Assembly (NCBI GenBank): GCA_030549335.1
Contig: CM060188.1
Coordinates: forward strand, 5,518,001 to 5,582,000
DNA from: Pontederia crassipes
Taxonomy: Eukaryota; Streptophyta; Magnoliopsida; Commelinales; Pontederiaceae
Direction of reading: 5' to 3'
DNA: 64,000 bases
A program made the translations under genes and the position numbers. Positions 1-17,560 of this stretch are shown piece by piece. Every line of letters begins with the position of its first letter. The stretch's first letter is position 1. The notes under the pieces were generated by a model that was not told the DNA's origin, did not search any database, and saw only the letters and a list, made by a program, of their open reading frames with translations.

Positions 1-1011
1 ACTATCATGAGTTATAGACTTATATTGTTTCTTAATATATTCTATATTATTTTGTGTTAATTGTATGGAAGAATATATTCAAGTTGTTAAGAATAAATAT
101 TTCTCATTATATTATTCTTCATCTTATATAATTAATAAACATTTTTTATTATGTAAAATAAAACAATAATTAATGTATATCTCATATATATATATATATA
201 TATATAATGTAGGGCTTGATCATTATTTTGGAATGATTTTATCTTATTAAAACTCTTTTTTAACTGCCGGTCCGAGTCTACGAAATCTCTCCCATTTTAT
301 AGACTATCAGGATTGAACTAATTCAGAATCAGAAAAAAATAATAATAATGATTTATTATGACTGCAAAACTCGAATATCAAACTCCCACTGAGCCAATAA
401 AACTCTTCCACGCTACGTCTTTTTTTTTACGTGGAATCATGCAATGCAAACCTTGATGTATGATTAGTGAGCAGTGACGTGCCCTACGAGAGTCAGTGTC
501 TTGGGTCAGATCTCACAAGTACATCGATAAGGAGTCCTTGAAATCTCTCTGTCGATCCTTAACTACTTTATCGAAAGTAGCCATAAATTATCGAATGTTA
601 TGAACAATCAACTTCCTAGTCACAGCCAAGTTTATAAAAATACATTAATGACAAATAGAGCCACCCTTTTAAAAAAAATATGAAGGAAGCTGTTAAAATA
701 AAAAGTTGGCCAATATATAAATAAATATAAGAAGTTAAGTTTTGACACTTTTAAACAAGTTTATCGGACCATCAAATTAATGATAATACTGAATATTATA
801 CAAACAAAAATAATAAGTAAATTTTTGATATATTTTTAGTTTAAACACCAAGTCGAACTGGTCATAAATACTTCACCTTATTGCATGCTGTTCAATGTTA
901 AGTAAAGCAATAGGTTGATCGCTTGCACATTAAATTCAACGATTGATTTATTGTATATGGGGACCTATCGGTTGAACAAATTGATGAAAGCTCAATATTA
1001 GGATGTATATA

Positions 1012-1049
<38 letters not shown>

Positions 1050-1882
1050 TGCGTAGACGACCATTTGAATGAAATATTACATTTAACAAGTTGGTAGGGG
1101 GGTGTTGGACTTTGGACTAGACGTTTACAAAATTACACATGCTTCCTTTTGCAGTAAAAGTCACATTTTGCATGAGGTTACCAATCAGTGGCAAATCACC
1201 ATCCACAACATTTTTTTTGTTCTGCAAATCACCGTCCAAAATCGCGTGGGCAGTGCAACAATTCTTATTGAATTTTTTTTGTCAAGTATGCCACGTAGAA
1301 GAATTTTATCAAATTAATTAAACTCAAATGATAAATTTACTTTTTATCTATAAATATTATGCTAAACACCAAGACTTACAACAAAAAAAATTCGTGCTTT
1401 CTTTTTTCAAAAGAAAATCGAGAAATGCGACTAGATAAAGATAATTAAGATGTAAAACAATAAAAAGTAGATCCAAGTGTCGTAAAATAAAAAAAAAGAA
1501 AAATTTAGAGAAATACATAAAGGATTAATATATTAATTATAAATGGTGAGACGCGGAAATGGTTGATGACAGCATTACCCTTTCGTAAGCTTGCGAAGGA
1601 TAACTTGTAATGACAATATTACCCTTTCGTAAGCTGACGAAGGAAGTGCTTACCGTTAAACTATTTCCCAGTGGACACCTCAACTTCAGCTTACAAATTG
1701 ATGGAAGGTTCTTCTCTCGTTTCGTTTGGACCAAGAGAGACGTACTCGAAAGCATCAAAACGAAGCGAAGCGAAACGAAGCCGAAAGACCAACTCCACGC
1801 TTTCCGATCAGAGCTCTCTAGGGTTCATACCGTCCGCGCCTTCCTCTTCATCGTCGTCTCCATTGGGGATGCCGAGGCGGAG
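1..1882. other. AT-rich intergenic DNA, no gene seen
   Basis: No coding region can be supported here. The stretch is AT-rich with two (TA)n microsatellites, at about 185-206 and 1007-1046. Just before the first gene lie two copies of a short palindromic block (about 1573-1605 and 1617-1650), each containing CCTTTCG and CGAAGG as the arms of a small hairpin. A run of GAAGC-like repeats at about 1760-1785 may be in the 5' untranslated region of the gene at 1883. Short ORFs here are not supported by any recognisable protein. Confidence 0.6.
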
Positions 1883-2734
1883 ATGAAGTGCCGGTTACAC
1901 CCTCACGAGCTCGGCGACGGCGTCTGCGCTTCCTGCCTCCGCGAGCGCCTCCTCGCCGTCGTCGCCGCTCAAACTGCCGCCGCCTCTAGCTCATCCCCGG
2001 GGGATCGACACCGGAGCTCCGTCGAGATCGAGCATCCATCGCCGCAGGACCTCCCCTTGCCCCGATCCGTCTCGCCTTACGTTTCCCGCCGCCGATCCGA
2101 CGCCTCCGACACCGGCAAATCACCTGACGCCCACGCCGGCACCTCTGGCGGTGCACGGCTTCCCGGCTCAGGGAAGTTCTCCGTCTTATCGGCGCTCTTC
2201 GGTCAGCGCAGATCCGAGGGCACGCATCGGGACCCCGGGGAGGCGAGAATCCGACAACCGGGTTCCTGGCTCTCGGCGTTCATCCACAGCGCTCTCCGTA
2301 GAAGGAAGGAGAAGAAGAAGAAAATGATGGCCCGATTCTTCTCCGCAGGTAACACATCGGCGGCAGCCGCAAACGAGGGACCGCCGAGGACTTCATGGCG
2401 TGGGAACGACCGCGGGATGTCCCCTGACAGAAGTGGCTCCGCTCCGGAAAGCGGTTACATATCCCCCGGCGCGACGAGGTGGCGTCCGACTCCGTCGCCG
2501 ATGCGACGATCCACGGCGGAGCACCAGCACCACTACGGCCGCGGCATGGCCGGGTTCGCCGTGTGCCTCAGCCCGTTCGTGAGGCCGAGCCTCAATCGCC
2601 GGCGAAGTCACGTTGGGACCGAGACCTTTAGCGGCGATCTCCGGAGGACTCTGAGCCCTCTCCACTCCATGGGACACGCGTCCGGCGGAAGACCATCTCT
2701 CCGTCGCAACCGTTCCCGGCCTTGGGTAAGATGA
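1883..2734 (+). CDS. Plant-specific uncharacterised protein, DUF740/OCTOPUS-like N-terminal motif
   Basis: Single open frame of 283 aa from the ATG at 1883. The frame stays open upstream to 1610, but the protein-like, GC-rich composition begins at 1883, so I place the start there. Residues 1-20 hold CRLHPHE and GVCASCLRERL, a Cys-rich opening I associate with plant DUF740 (OCTOPUS-like) proteins and short relatives of unknown role. The middle is Ser/Pro/Arg-rich and probably disordered. A basic stretch (RRRKEKKKK, about residue 145) could be a nuclear-localisation or membrane-binding patch. Near the C-terminus GFAVCLSPFVRPS resembles the conserved C-terminal block of the same proteins. No transmembrane segment or signal peptide is visible. 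The last codons read TGG GTA AGA TGA, so GTAAG near the end could also be a splice donor leading to a different C-terminus. Function unknown; the family assignment is from memory of motifs. Confidence 0.65.
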   Translation: MKCRLHPHELGDGVCASCLRERLLAVVAAQTAAASSSSPGDRHRSSVEIEHPSPQDLPLPRSVSPYVSRRRSDASDTGKSPDAHAGTSGGARLPGSGKFSVLSALFGQRRSEGTHRDPGEARIRQPGSWLSAFIHSALRRRKEKKKKMMARFFSAGNTSAAAANEGPPRTSWRGNDRGMSPDRSGSAPESGYISPGATRWRPTPSPMRRSTAEHQHHYGRGMAGFAVCLSPFVRPSLNRRRSHVGTETFSGDLRRTLSPLHSMGHASGGRPSLRRNRSRPWVR

Positions 2735-5700
2735 AATGGCCATTTTGCCCCCCTCAGAATCCTTTGCATTTTTTTTTCTACTCTGCCGCATTTAAATAAT
2801 TTTCTCGAAGAAAAAATATATATATTTTTTGGGTTGTTTGTACACACGCATCATGGGGATTGGTGTAAATAACAAATTCCCGACACAGCCTTAGTTTTCG
2901 TATAAGAAAATGTAAAGACGTTCTTACCCTCGAGTCCCTGGTTGTGTGGGCTCAGTCACATGTTAAAGAGCGTTGGAAATATCGATGCTTGACAAAGTTT
3001 GCCTTTTTCCGAGGTAAACACTTGTGCCCGAAGAAGGGCAAATTTGAGATTATAATTTTATTTGGCCTTGTTAGATCAAAAGAATTAGAACATACAAGAA
3101 TTGGCCTCGTCCGAGCGTGAAGCGCACTTGAACGTCTTCTTTTTCATTTCGTTGTTGTAACTTGTAACCGAGTGGCTGCTTGCCCAGTGGCAATTCCACC
3201 ATATACCTGTTAAGTCCTATATGCATGTTTACTTGATTTGTTTTGGGCTTTTAATTTATTTTCCAAAAAATGTAACCCAGCTACATGTCTCTCTAGGATT
3301 AAGAGACGCAAATTGCTAACAACATGCATTATTAGGGTTCAGAATGGGTGAATCGTGTATCTTTAGTACGTGTATTTGAAAGGATTCTGACTTCCACATT
3401 TGAGATTAGGGTACGTGATCATTTATGTCAGGAATTTTTTTCTGTTTTCCAATTAGTAATTAAGAGTGATGTGCGGAATGAAAACATCGTTTAACTTCTA
3501 ATCCGGGTTCAAGAGTGCCTCATTGTTATTTTGTTTATATTTAATTGAAAAGAAGAGATGATTCATGGCCATGACAAAACTTGGAACTTTTTAGTTCGCA
3601 CAATAAGATCATAGTTTTGGAGTTTTTTGGGTGCATTTCCTGACTAAAATTGGACTTTATACCATGAATTTGTATTTGTAGCACCCAATTTTGACGAGCT
3701 AATTAAGTAGTAGTATCCCCTCTCAAAGTTGAGTTGATTAACAAACTAACATCATCAATCATCCATTTTAATTAATCGGTTTTCAGAAGAGAAAGAGAAA
3801 AATTGAACTGATTAACTCCAGCACACGTTTATTACGCCAAAATGGCTCTTATCCAGTTACGTCGTCACCAGTATCCTTTGGTTGACTGGATTTATTCCGC
3901 AAGGCCAAATTGCTAATGCAGATAGGTGTAAATTATTTTTTTAATATAAAGAAATACCATTCTTTCTTTCTTTTTTTTCCCTTTGTTTTCCTTTGGCGTG
4001 CAAGCTAGTGCTTTTGGATGCTTGATGACTTCGATAGTTCAAAATTTGTGTGTTATGATTATTTTTAGTTGTCCCTTTTTTGTGCGTTTCAAATGCGAAA
4101 AGTCTGGCGGAGTGAGGTAATCGTACTTTGGAGGTATTAAAGTTTCGAGCCTTTGAAGTGGTCTCGGGTGGCCTGTGAACAAGTTGGAGGATTGACATTA
4201 TTTTCCGATTAATAAAAGTAAGTTATCTAATACAAATAAATTAGCAATGAGTTATTTCTTTATGATTCAAATTCTTTTTATCTTTACTGGGAGAAATTAA
4301 CATCTCCATCACTCCACCTATGGATTAACTAATAAATTGGAGTTTTGATGTTTAGCTAGTACTATTCAAACTACATATTTGCATGGAGGCGAATATAGTC
4401 TTAAATTAGTTAAAGATGATGTAAGAGTCGAATTGCAAACTACATTATGGACTGACGGGACATCAAATTATCTTATTAAGGCAGCTCTTCAATGTGTGTT
4501 TCCTTTATTTTTTATAACACATATATATAGTGAGTTATTCCTTCTTAGAAAATATTAATATGGAATAAGAGCCCATATATAGTGCTGTGTGTCTTGTGTT
4601 GTCTACTTTGTATGGCGAAAAATGTTCATGATATATTTTTAATCCCATGTGACTCATTTTTTTGTCCATCTTATTATTGAAAGAATATTAACTCAACTAA
4701 ATTAATTAGAGGATTAAAATTATAAAGGTTTTGACTTTTTCAAAATTCGGTTCAAAGAACTCTTGTTATGGAGAGCGTCACCAGCTATCAATTGTTGAAC
4801 CATATATAAGTATAATTTCATTTACTTATTGGCAAAAAATGTTCTACGACGTGTGCGCATTAGGAGAAGCACCCATTTAAAATTTTAAAGACTAAAGTCA
4901 ATGAGGTTATTGGGCGCTGGGAACGAGTGTATGTAGAATAAATTAATCTGATATTAACTAGGTCAAAAGCAGAAAAAACAGGACGCTCCTATCGCCGAAT
5001 CTATCATATAATATAATATAATAAAATATAACGTAGTGATCAGGGTTAGTAATTGACTTAAACAAATAAATAATTAGGTCTGCCATTAGGTGGGAAATGG
5101 GAAGTGATTAAGCAATTACCGTGAGAACGGTGGGTATCAGAAAAGTGCAACCTTTGTGGAGAAGCTCAATGATGGTGCGCACTAACCATGGCCAAGACTA
5201 GAGTCATTCACTATTAAGGGATGAATTAGTATTCAATTCGAAAATATTAATTTCATAAAAATTATTATAAAATTTTAAAATCAATTCTTATAATTTAAAT
5301 TATAAATACAATATAAGGAGAATAGATAGAGAGAAAATTTTAAACACAATGCACGCGATGATTGTTGACGAGATTCGGTCACACCTTGATCTACGTCCCC
5401 ACTCCGACTTCTCAACATCGAGATCGTCGGAGATTTTATTAGAATCTCTTCATTTGTTTCAAATAGGACAAGGAAGAAAAGTCTTTTACACTACTGTTTT
5501 TTCTCCGCTTCGATAAATAAGACACACTTCTCATCCAATGAAGTTAATCTTTTCTCTCGTTCAAAAGATAAGATTTTGAACTTCTTTTACACATGAGCTC
5601 TCTCAATATTTTTCTAAATAAAATATTTTTCTCTTTTACAATACTAAACTCTCACGAGATGAGAAAAGAGAAATAAGAGAAAACTTAAAATGAAAACTTC

Positions 5701-8700
5701 AATAAATATTTTTTTTGATAACTTGAAGTTTTTTTCGAGACTTGGATGGATGTCTTTACTTCTGACTTTGGCACTCATTTTATAGGTTTCAATGTGAAAA
5801 AAATTCGTCCAGAATTTATTCCACAATTTTCTTCTTCAAAATTAATTATTACTGTTCATTTAGCTCGGAGGTCGGTCAACCGCACATCGGGACCGCTCGA
5901 TGTGACCGTTGTGCATTTTTTCAGCTTATGCGCTTGATCGGTCAATTGGTTCATCGACCAGTATTGTCTTCTCGTCAACCAGGACAAGTTTAGTATACAT
6001 CGATCGACCGGCATCTCCTATTCGGTCGACCGGTATTGTCTCAATGGGTGTTCTTTGCTTTAACCGGCTAGTTGATCGATATGCACTATTTTGAGCATAA
6101 CTTTTTGCACAGTTATTTAAATTAGATGATCTTAGATTCTATGGATAGCTAATATGATTCTCTACAACTTGATATTTATCATTCATTCAGAATATGTTAA
6201 AATCATAGTCAATTATTTAATCAAAGTTTAATGCATAAAGTTATCATTTTTTCTTTAAATTTTTTCACCATTTCACTTTAATCTTTCGAAATTTATATCA
6301 TCAAAATATAATTTTATATAACATTAAAACTTTTCTCCAACATCTTGTACTTATCTTTCCGATACCTAAGTAATGTTTTCGTAATTAGATTGTCAATTAG
6401 ATCAAACTCACATGATTGGATCCATCAGATTAAATTGACTTTTATTAAAACAAATATTATATATAATAATTATAAATATATAATATGACATATGATATAG
6501 TATATGAATATTATACTAATAAATTATTAAAATTTAATATAATATAAATTTTTTATTAAAAGCTTTAATAATAATGAATAACATATAAATATACATAGAT
6601 TATCATTAATTTAATATATATTGTTTAATGATGATAGATACTATATTAATAAATTTTATCTTAAATTATTCTTATTTCTTTTTTTTTACCCCTTTCCTTT
6701 TTATTTCATTTTTATGCCCTTTATACTTTTTATTTTAATATTACTCAATTTTAAACATTTGCCTTTTCTATTTTAATTTTTATTTAATTTTATACATATT
6801 ATATTCTCTCATCTTTAACATTCTTTATATTTCTTTCTTTTTTCCTTTTTAAACTTTCTTATTTTTGTTTTTTTTTCAAAATTTGAATTGAATCGAGTTC
6901 AACCCACCTGATTCAACCTGTTGGTTCAATCGAATTTTTGTGGTTCAATGTCAAAAATAATTTTAACACGTAATCGGACTGGATCACTGACTAATTCATT
7001 ATTAAATCGATTGAACCGACCGGTCCGGTCTGATTTTGATAGGATGATTGAGAAAGGAGGTTAGTTACCCGAATAAAGCAAAAAAAAGAAGTAAAGTTAA
7101 TTAATGAGAATATAAAGATTCATTTTTCTTTCTAATGTTTATTTTCGTAGATAAAATTGAAAAAAAAACTTGGATAATAAAATAAAAAATTAACCTTAAT
7201 AATATTATAATTAAATATACAATTTAAAACCAAAATTTTAAATATATCAAATAGGAGTTCCATAATATAACGAAAGAACATTAAATTATATAAGACTATT
7301 ATATTAATAAGAAAAAATAATGATCCATCAAATAATAATATAAAGTAGATAATTTATAAATAAAAGTTGGCCCCATAGACCCTATGATTTTTTTTTTTTG
7401 AATGAGGCCCTTATTTAAGTGGCTAAATTTCAATTTATTAAACGCTACCCTAAAAAACATATCCATCCAAGGACTCTATCCAATTATAAAATATTGATTA
7501 AAAAAATAATAAAAATTGGAACTCTATTAAAAGTTAAGTTAATTTTTTAGAACACAAAACCACTTATTAAATTAAAAATCTTGTGACAAAAATCAAAAGG
7601 ACCCAACTATTTTTTAAAAAATATTATAATTAAAATATTTTTATTTTAAATAATAAAATAGTTTTACTCTTTTTCCTACACATAATCATTAGAATAAATG
7701 CATTATTGGCCTAAATTACTGATGTATATTATTAAACTATTTTAGTGAAGTTGAATATAAAATTAATTAGAGTATCTTGAATTATAGTATGATAATATGT
7801 TATTTTGACATCGTTATCTCTAAAGTTAAATTTTACATGTTTTAAATATTCAATACGATCACTTTAAATATTTATATTTTTTTCAAAAAATATTATTATT
7901 AGTTTAAACTAGAATTCCAATTAAAAAATAAGTTATTATCAAATTTTATAAATCGATTTTTACGATTATAAACCTACGCAAACGATTCCTATAATGTATA
8001 TTAAATTCTATTTGGATTCCAGTTTTTTTTTAAATCTGATTCAATTTCTTCGGAGCGATCTGGTGGGTTTTTTAAAATCTAAGGACGATAACCAGCTAGC
8101 CAGTGGCATTAATTTCCACGTTAAAGCACTATCTTACGCTCTCCACAACAAACGGGGTACCTCTTTTCTTATTTTTTTTCTCCTGAAAAATGGTATAAAA
8201 GAATAACCCGCCGTGCTTTATATTTTTCTTCTTACTATTTTTTTATGTTACTATCCTCTATTTTTTAAAAACATTATCTTATATTAATTCGAATTGTCAA
8301 TAAAAATATACTATTTAGAAGCATTCTTCTTCTAATTTATTTTCCCGCTAAATGCACTACTATTTTGACCGGAATAGAAACCAAGTTTCGGTAGCACTCG
8401 TTTCCCGTCCCGTCAACAAATTAGATGGGACGAAGAGACCACCACAAACAAGTACGAACCCTATAATTGATTCTCTTTTTCTTATTCTTATTCTAAAACA
8501 TGTTGTACTAATGCTGACAATTTGTGCTCGTAACTAAGATTTAGAGGTATACTGCATGGTGATAACGAAAAAAAAAAAGAGCACACTTTATGCATTACAT
8601 AAACTTTCGAGAAGTATTGCATTATTCATATCACTCTAGTTCAAGTATTGAATTTGTATATCGATAGGTCTAGACCTAAAAAAAATGTATAGAAAACTTT

Positions 8701-9874
8701 TGATAAGCATTGAATATTTAGCATGCATTTGGAAAATGAATAAACAAATAGAGTAAAAGATAGCGGGGTGAATTAATATAATTTACTTTGGGCCGTTGAA
8801 TTTAGATACAAAACAATAAATAACTAGTGAGAAGAAAAAGTCTAAGCACGAGAATGTATTCCTTTTCTCCTTTTTTTTCACTTTTGAGGATTTTGAAGAT
8901 CTGACTTCTAATTAAATAAATTAAAATGTAATATATGTAGAAGTCAGAAGTGGCGCACCGTATGGGTATTTGGTTTATTGGTTATATGGAGGTTGTGGTG
9001 CAAGTGCACTTTTCCCGTGAAGAAGACTTGGACCAAGACAGGAAAAAAAATCTCAGTTTGAGAACGGGATGAGGTCCTCTCACTTCCGATCCAATATTTA
9101 TTGACAGAAAATTAGAACGTCCCCATTTGACTAGAACAAAATTCCGGGCATTCTCTTATCTCGGTTCTATTTATGTATGTTGTTTAGCATACAAGATTAA
9201 AATTCTATATATATGTATATTAAACACCAGTAAACTTATGACATATAGTAAAATGTCTCGTACAATCACCAAAACGTCATTAGGATTATCTTTTTTTTTT
9301 TTTTTGCAAAGAGGCTACGGAAGGTAACTATTGCATAAAGTAATGATGTTACTTCATGATAGATCTTTTAAACTTGCTTAATCAAGATCTGTCTTTTTTC
9401 CTTTTTGGACCATACTACGTAGCAGAGGAAAAAGAAACATGAATTGAGCTCGAAAAAAGAACATGAATGCGTCAAGAAATACCCATGCGATTGGAAAAGG
9501 ATATCGGCATACGTATCTACAGGCTTTTTTGGCAATAGTAGAAGTGATTAAAATACTTGCTGGAAAAGAAATACTTACTAAAAAAAGGCATTGCATCCTT
9601 CCAGTTAATTCTAAGTTTGACTTCATATTTCTAAAAACATAAGAGATGATTCCGAACTGAACTAATTGAAACTCCTGATCCAAGACTCGGCTATCACAGC
9701 ATCATGAATCTAATATGTTACTTTCAACCTAGGAGTTCCTCACTTCCCCCATAGTTACAGGATTAAAAAATATCTTTTCAAACGGGAAAACAATTATAAA
9801 CATGCTAGAACTAATTTTCGGTACAGATTGCACACTGACATGGAAACTCGCATAAGTCTAAAACCTGTTGGAGA
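2735..9874. other. Long AT-rich intergenic region, no gene recognised
   Basis: About 7 kb without a supportable gene. It contains scattered repeat remnants. A block at about 5880-6070 carries several copies of a GGTCGACCGG-like motif. A segment at about 6370-7035 has AT-rich sequence flanked by stretches rich in TGGTTCAA/TTGAACC-like motifs. A block at about 7369-7480 reappears in diverged form at about 23536-23640. The last few hundred bases probably include the 3' untranslated region of the minus-strand RABH1 gene. Short ORFs (for example 7994-8206, 9378-9683) show no recognisable protein sequence. Confidence 0.55.
7369..7480. repeat. Dispersed repeat, copy A (related to 23536-23640)
   Basis: This block starts GGCCCCATAGACCCT, runs through a T-tract, then GAGGCCC, an AAGTGG core and CAATTTATTAAA. 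The block at 23536-23640 shows the same order: GGGGCCCTTACG, T-tract, GGGGCCCTA, TTAGTGG and TTAATTTATTAAA. They are clearly related by eye but diverged. Probably copies of one non-autonomous transposon; no terminal repeats could be fixed. Confidence 0.45.
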
Positions 9875-14250
<4,376 letters not shown>

Positions 14251-15074
14251 AATTAAATTTATAAATTACATTTAATTTTTATAAATCAATAGATCACATA
14301 AAATTAATTATACGTGTATTAATTATTAGAATCATGTCAAGTAAGAATCCCAAATAAAATTAATTAATGTTATATTACAATTAAATCATCAACTTTAATT
14401 TTAATCACCATGTATTAATGTAGAAATCCAATCGACTAATTAAAAGTGTTAAGTATAATACTAATTTATCAAAATGGACTAAATCATTAAAGAATAAACT
14501 TTATAATATTTTCACTTTAAATAAATAAACAAATAAAACAGAAGAACTACATTATAAAGACATAAAAACAAATTTGAAACACTTCAATGTCTAGATGTCC
14601 GCTTGTTTTGATAATTCTTTTTATCGAACGTAGCAAAAGCTTATTTTTTCACTTACCAAATATCACGATTTCTACAATGATTATTTCGAGCGAGCACTTT
14701 GAAAAAAAAAATATATTTGTGGGTAAACGGATGCTTAATCAAAATTCTTTATTGGAATGCGATGTTACTTGGGCTGTCATGTTACGCTTGATGCTAATGT
14801 GCTACGTTTATGAAATTTTTGATTTTTTGTTGAATAAAAATTTTAAGTACAAATGTTTTGAAAATAAATTAATTGTTCTCTCTTATTAGATTGCAATTTT
14901 GGATAGTAAATTAGGGACATATGATGTGAAAGATAAATTTCTTAGTTGCACTTTTTAGTGCAAAAATATATGAATGTCTTCAACTTGTCAAACTAAAATT
15001 GACTTACAAAAGTGGTCTATAAATAAGAAAAAATGCAAGAAAAAGTAAAGATTATTTGTTTATTGACGGACGAC
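14251..15074. other. AT-rich spacer, no gene seen
   Basis: AT-rich sequence between the RABH1 promoter and the decayed retrotransposon. An open frame at 14587-14889 (100 aa) has no recognisable motif and a composition typical of random AT-rich DNA. Confidence 0.5.
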
Positions 15075-16800
15075 TTACAAGACATTGGTGGCATTCTCTC
15101 CCATTGAAATTGATGACATTTTCGACGATGCATCTTCAAACTCTTCAATCTTCTACTTCAACTATCACAGTACTTTTTGTAAATTCCCAACTTGTGTCAA
15201 CATGCGATCTTTTGCTTCCTCGACTTTGATTCTCGAATGATGAGTACTTCGATTGATCAATATACTATTAACGGATGACCGTCGGAGTGTGGTTTGACAC
15301 TCCATGCTCGTGATTTTCACGGCTTTCGACATAAGGTTTAAGCAAGATGACATAGAAGATGGAATGTTGCTGTATTTCAAACGAAAGACTCAAGCTTGTA
15401 AGTAATTTTGGCTACCTTCTTCAATATCTTGAATGGTCTCTTATAACACCTAAGAAGACACTTCTGCAAAAAAAAATCACAAGATGTTGTTGCATTTTAG
15501 ATGAAAAACTCAAGCTTGTAAGTAATTTTGGCTACCTTCTTCAATATTTTGAACGGTCTCTTGTAACACCTAAGAAGACACTTATGCAAAAAAAACAAAA
15601 AACACTTTGCTAAAAATGTTGGATAAATTCACCAAGATCAAATCTTTAACATTGAAGTTAATGTCTTGTTGGACATTGTCAGCTCACTCTTCACATGCTT
15701 CGCTACCTTTATGCAATCATATTGGAGACATCTCGTATCATTCCTTAAACATTAGATGAGCAACGCGAACTTTGCCATGAAGTGACAATGCCTTGGGAAG
15801 TGAGGGGTTACTGATTCATCACTATCTCAAACAAACTCTTTTGGTGCACTCGCTCCTCTACTAATTGTATGAAATCATGTGATGTCAAGTAGCTTCCCTC
15901 GGTTCTTCTATGTGATAGTGGCATAGTGTCGCAGGTAAATCTTCATAATACAATTCACTCTTTTATGGGGGTAAAATGTCGTAGACAAATACATGTTATA
16001 GCACGCCATCTTGAACAACTCTTTTTATAAATTGACAACAAACCATTCATTTTTGTCATTGACAATGCTTTGAGAAACATGTCAGTATTTAATCACATGC
16101 TTCATAAATAGCTTCACAACTTTAGTGGCATGATAATTGATGTACCTAGAAAATCAATATATGATCACAATAATGGTACTTGTTCATTTAGACTTGGGAG
16201 TATCAGTGATGATGTACATGAAAACATCTTTTTATGATTACTATTAAATAAGTATGATTTTCAAAAGTCTGTCGGACAATTGATGGATACATTTTTATTA
16301 CTGACAAATAAGATATATCTTTATGAAGGCTTCAAAATCATACTTCATCTTGGACAGAAAATAATTGTTTTTTATGAATGCTAAAGTGCGACGGATGCCC
16401 GAATGTCCCGCCCATTTAGAGTAATGATATTCTTACATACCGCAAGTTATCAAATAATAAAATGTAAATGCAACATTCCTTGATGAAAATCAATCTACCC
16501 TCTGTCCAAAATGATGTGCTTTGTCCTCCTACGCTTGTTGTAGAAAGTTTTTTGCCATAAATCTGACTTCAACTTCTTGTTGATAATCTAAATTAGGTCC
16601 CCTTAAAAACGAGCTCATGGTCATCAATTTTGCACATCAGCTAAGGGCATCAACAACGACATTCGTCTTACTGGACTTGTACTTTAAGACGTGGTCAAAC
16701 TCCACTATAAAATTTTGTCGTTGTGCCTACTTTGATGAAAGTTTTTTCTAGGACTCGAAAGTAGCCAATAACGATATTGTCTTTTTTTATTAAAATCTTT
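15075..16800 (-). mobile_element. Decayed Ty3/gypsy retrotransposon pol fragment (RNase H end, integrase, chromodomain-like tail)
   Basis: Minus-strand translation, broken by stops and frameshifts, reads in the order expected for a plant Ty3/gypsy polyprotein. From high to low coordinate: the end of RNase H with a VVDALS motif (about 16650); an integrase core with a PKSK...TIIVII...FSRY pattern (about 16130-16230); a KHVIKY...SIVNDK block (about 16020-16110); the post-integrase GPF-type block PFKILKKVAKITYKLE (about 15500); a KPY...DTSWE chromodomain-like tail (about 15180-15330); and a stop at 15075. Nothing upstream of RNase H is recognised and no LTRs are seen, so this is a truncated fossil. 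The GPF-type block is tandemly duplicated (see the repeat at 15365-15601). Confidence 0.75.
15365..15601 (-). repeat. 120-bp tandem duplication within the retrotransposon fossil
   Basis: Two adjacent copies of about 120 bp (near 15365-15484 and 15485-15601) share long identical runs, including CTCAAGCTTGTAAGTAATTT and the following GGCTACCTTCTTCAATAT. They differ by scattered substitutions and each ends in an A-run. On the minus strand the unit encodes the GPF-type segment after integrase, so the duplication lies inside the decayed pol. Confidence 0.85.
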
Positions 16801-17560
16801 ATTGCATGAAGTTAAAACTTAAAACACAAAAAATTGAGCTCCTAGATAACATGTATTAGACGAATATAATTCAATTGGAAGACCTCATCATGACGCTGGC
16901 ATGTTCATCACATGCCCGGACTCTCCCTTTGACCTAGCGATGCAAACTAGCTGGGGTCATTATTATAGTCTTCACCGATCTGATTGGGATGTCCACTGGC
17001 CCGAAGTTGATCGGCGGCTCCTTGTATGTCTCATGGGAGAGCACATATAGCCGGACATGCCATTTCAACAATGCCAATGTCCTCATCATTGTAAGGGTGC
17101 TTCCCGCTCTCGAATAGTACAATTCGCAAACGTCGAGCATGGATTCAATACCCAACATTGCATTGTTAATGTCGATGAGGTTTTAGTTTTTTATCCAATC
17201 TGTGGTGGGAAGCTCATAGCCCATCTACCTATAGTTCTTAATGCATAAGGCAAGTTTTTTAACTAGTTCCTTCATGGTATCCATGGTGTTGGAGACGTTG
17301 GAGCAAGTTAAGTTACCTACGATGAGTACCAAGTCGTTAAGCTTTTGTGATGCTCTTAGCATCAGGAATGTTATTTAGGATTTGATGTGATTGACATGAT
17401 CACGGTCCAAAGCAGTCTTGCAAGTCTTCTCAACCAATGAGAGTGAAGGGGAGGTAGCATCAATGTCGACGACAACGACATGGGAAGATCTTTCATATAG
17501 CACGAAGGTAACGATGAGGAGGACACGGAGGATGTGTGGAAGTCAACAACGGGCATCCCA
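16780..17560 (-). pseudogene. Unidentified minus-strand sequence with poly(A)-like end, possible processed pseudogene
   Basis: On the minus strand, an interrupted reading runs from about 17560 to 16900. It includes an unbroken 74-aa piece (17158-16934) with blocks such as GSTLTMMRTLALLKWH and ETYKEPPINFGPVDIP. It is followed downstream by AATAAAG and then an A-rich run at about 16790, next to the Ty3/gypsy RNase H fragment. No intron-like breaks are apparent in this part. I do not recognise the protein family. A reverse-transcribed copy of a host mRNA fragment is one explanation; a piece of another transposon is another. Confidence 0.3.

Noticed and set aside
1610-1882. N-terminal extension of the first gene
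   Set aside because: The extension does not resemble the family and its base composition changes sharply at 1883.
14587-14889. 100-aa open frame
   Set aside because: AT-driven composition and no motif.
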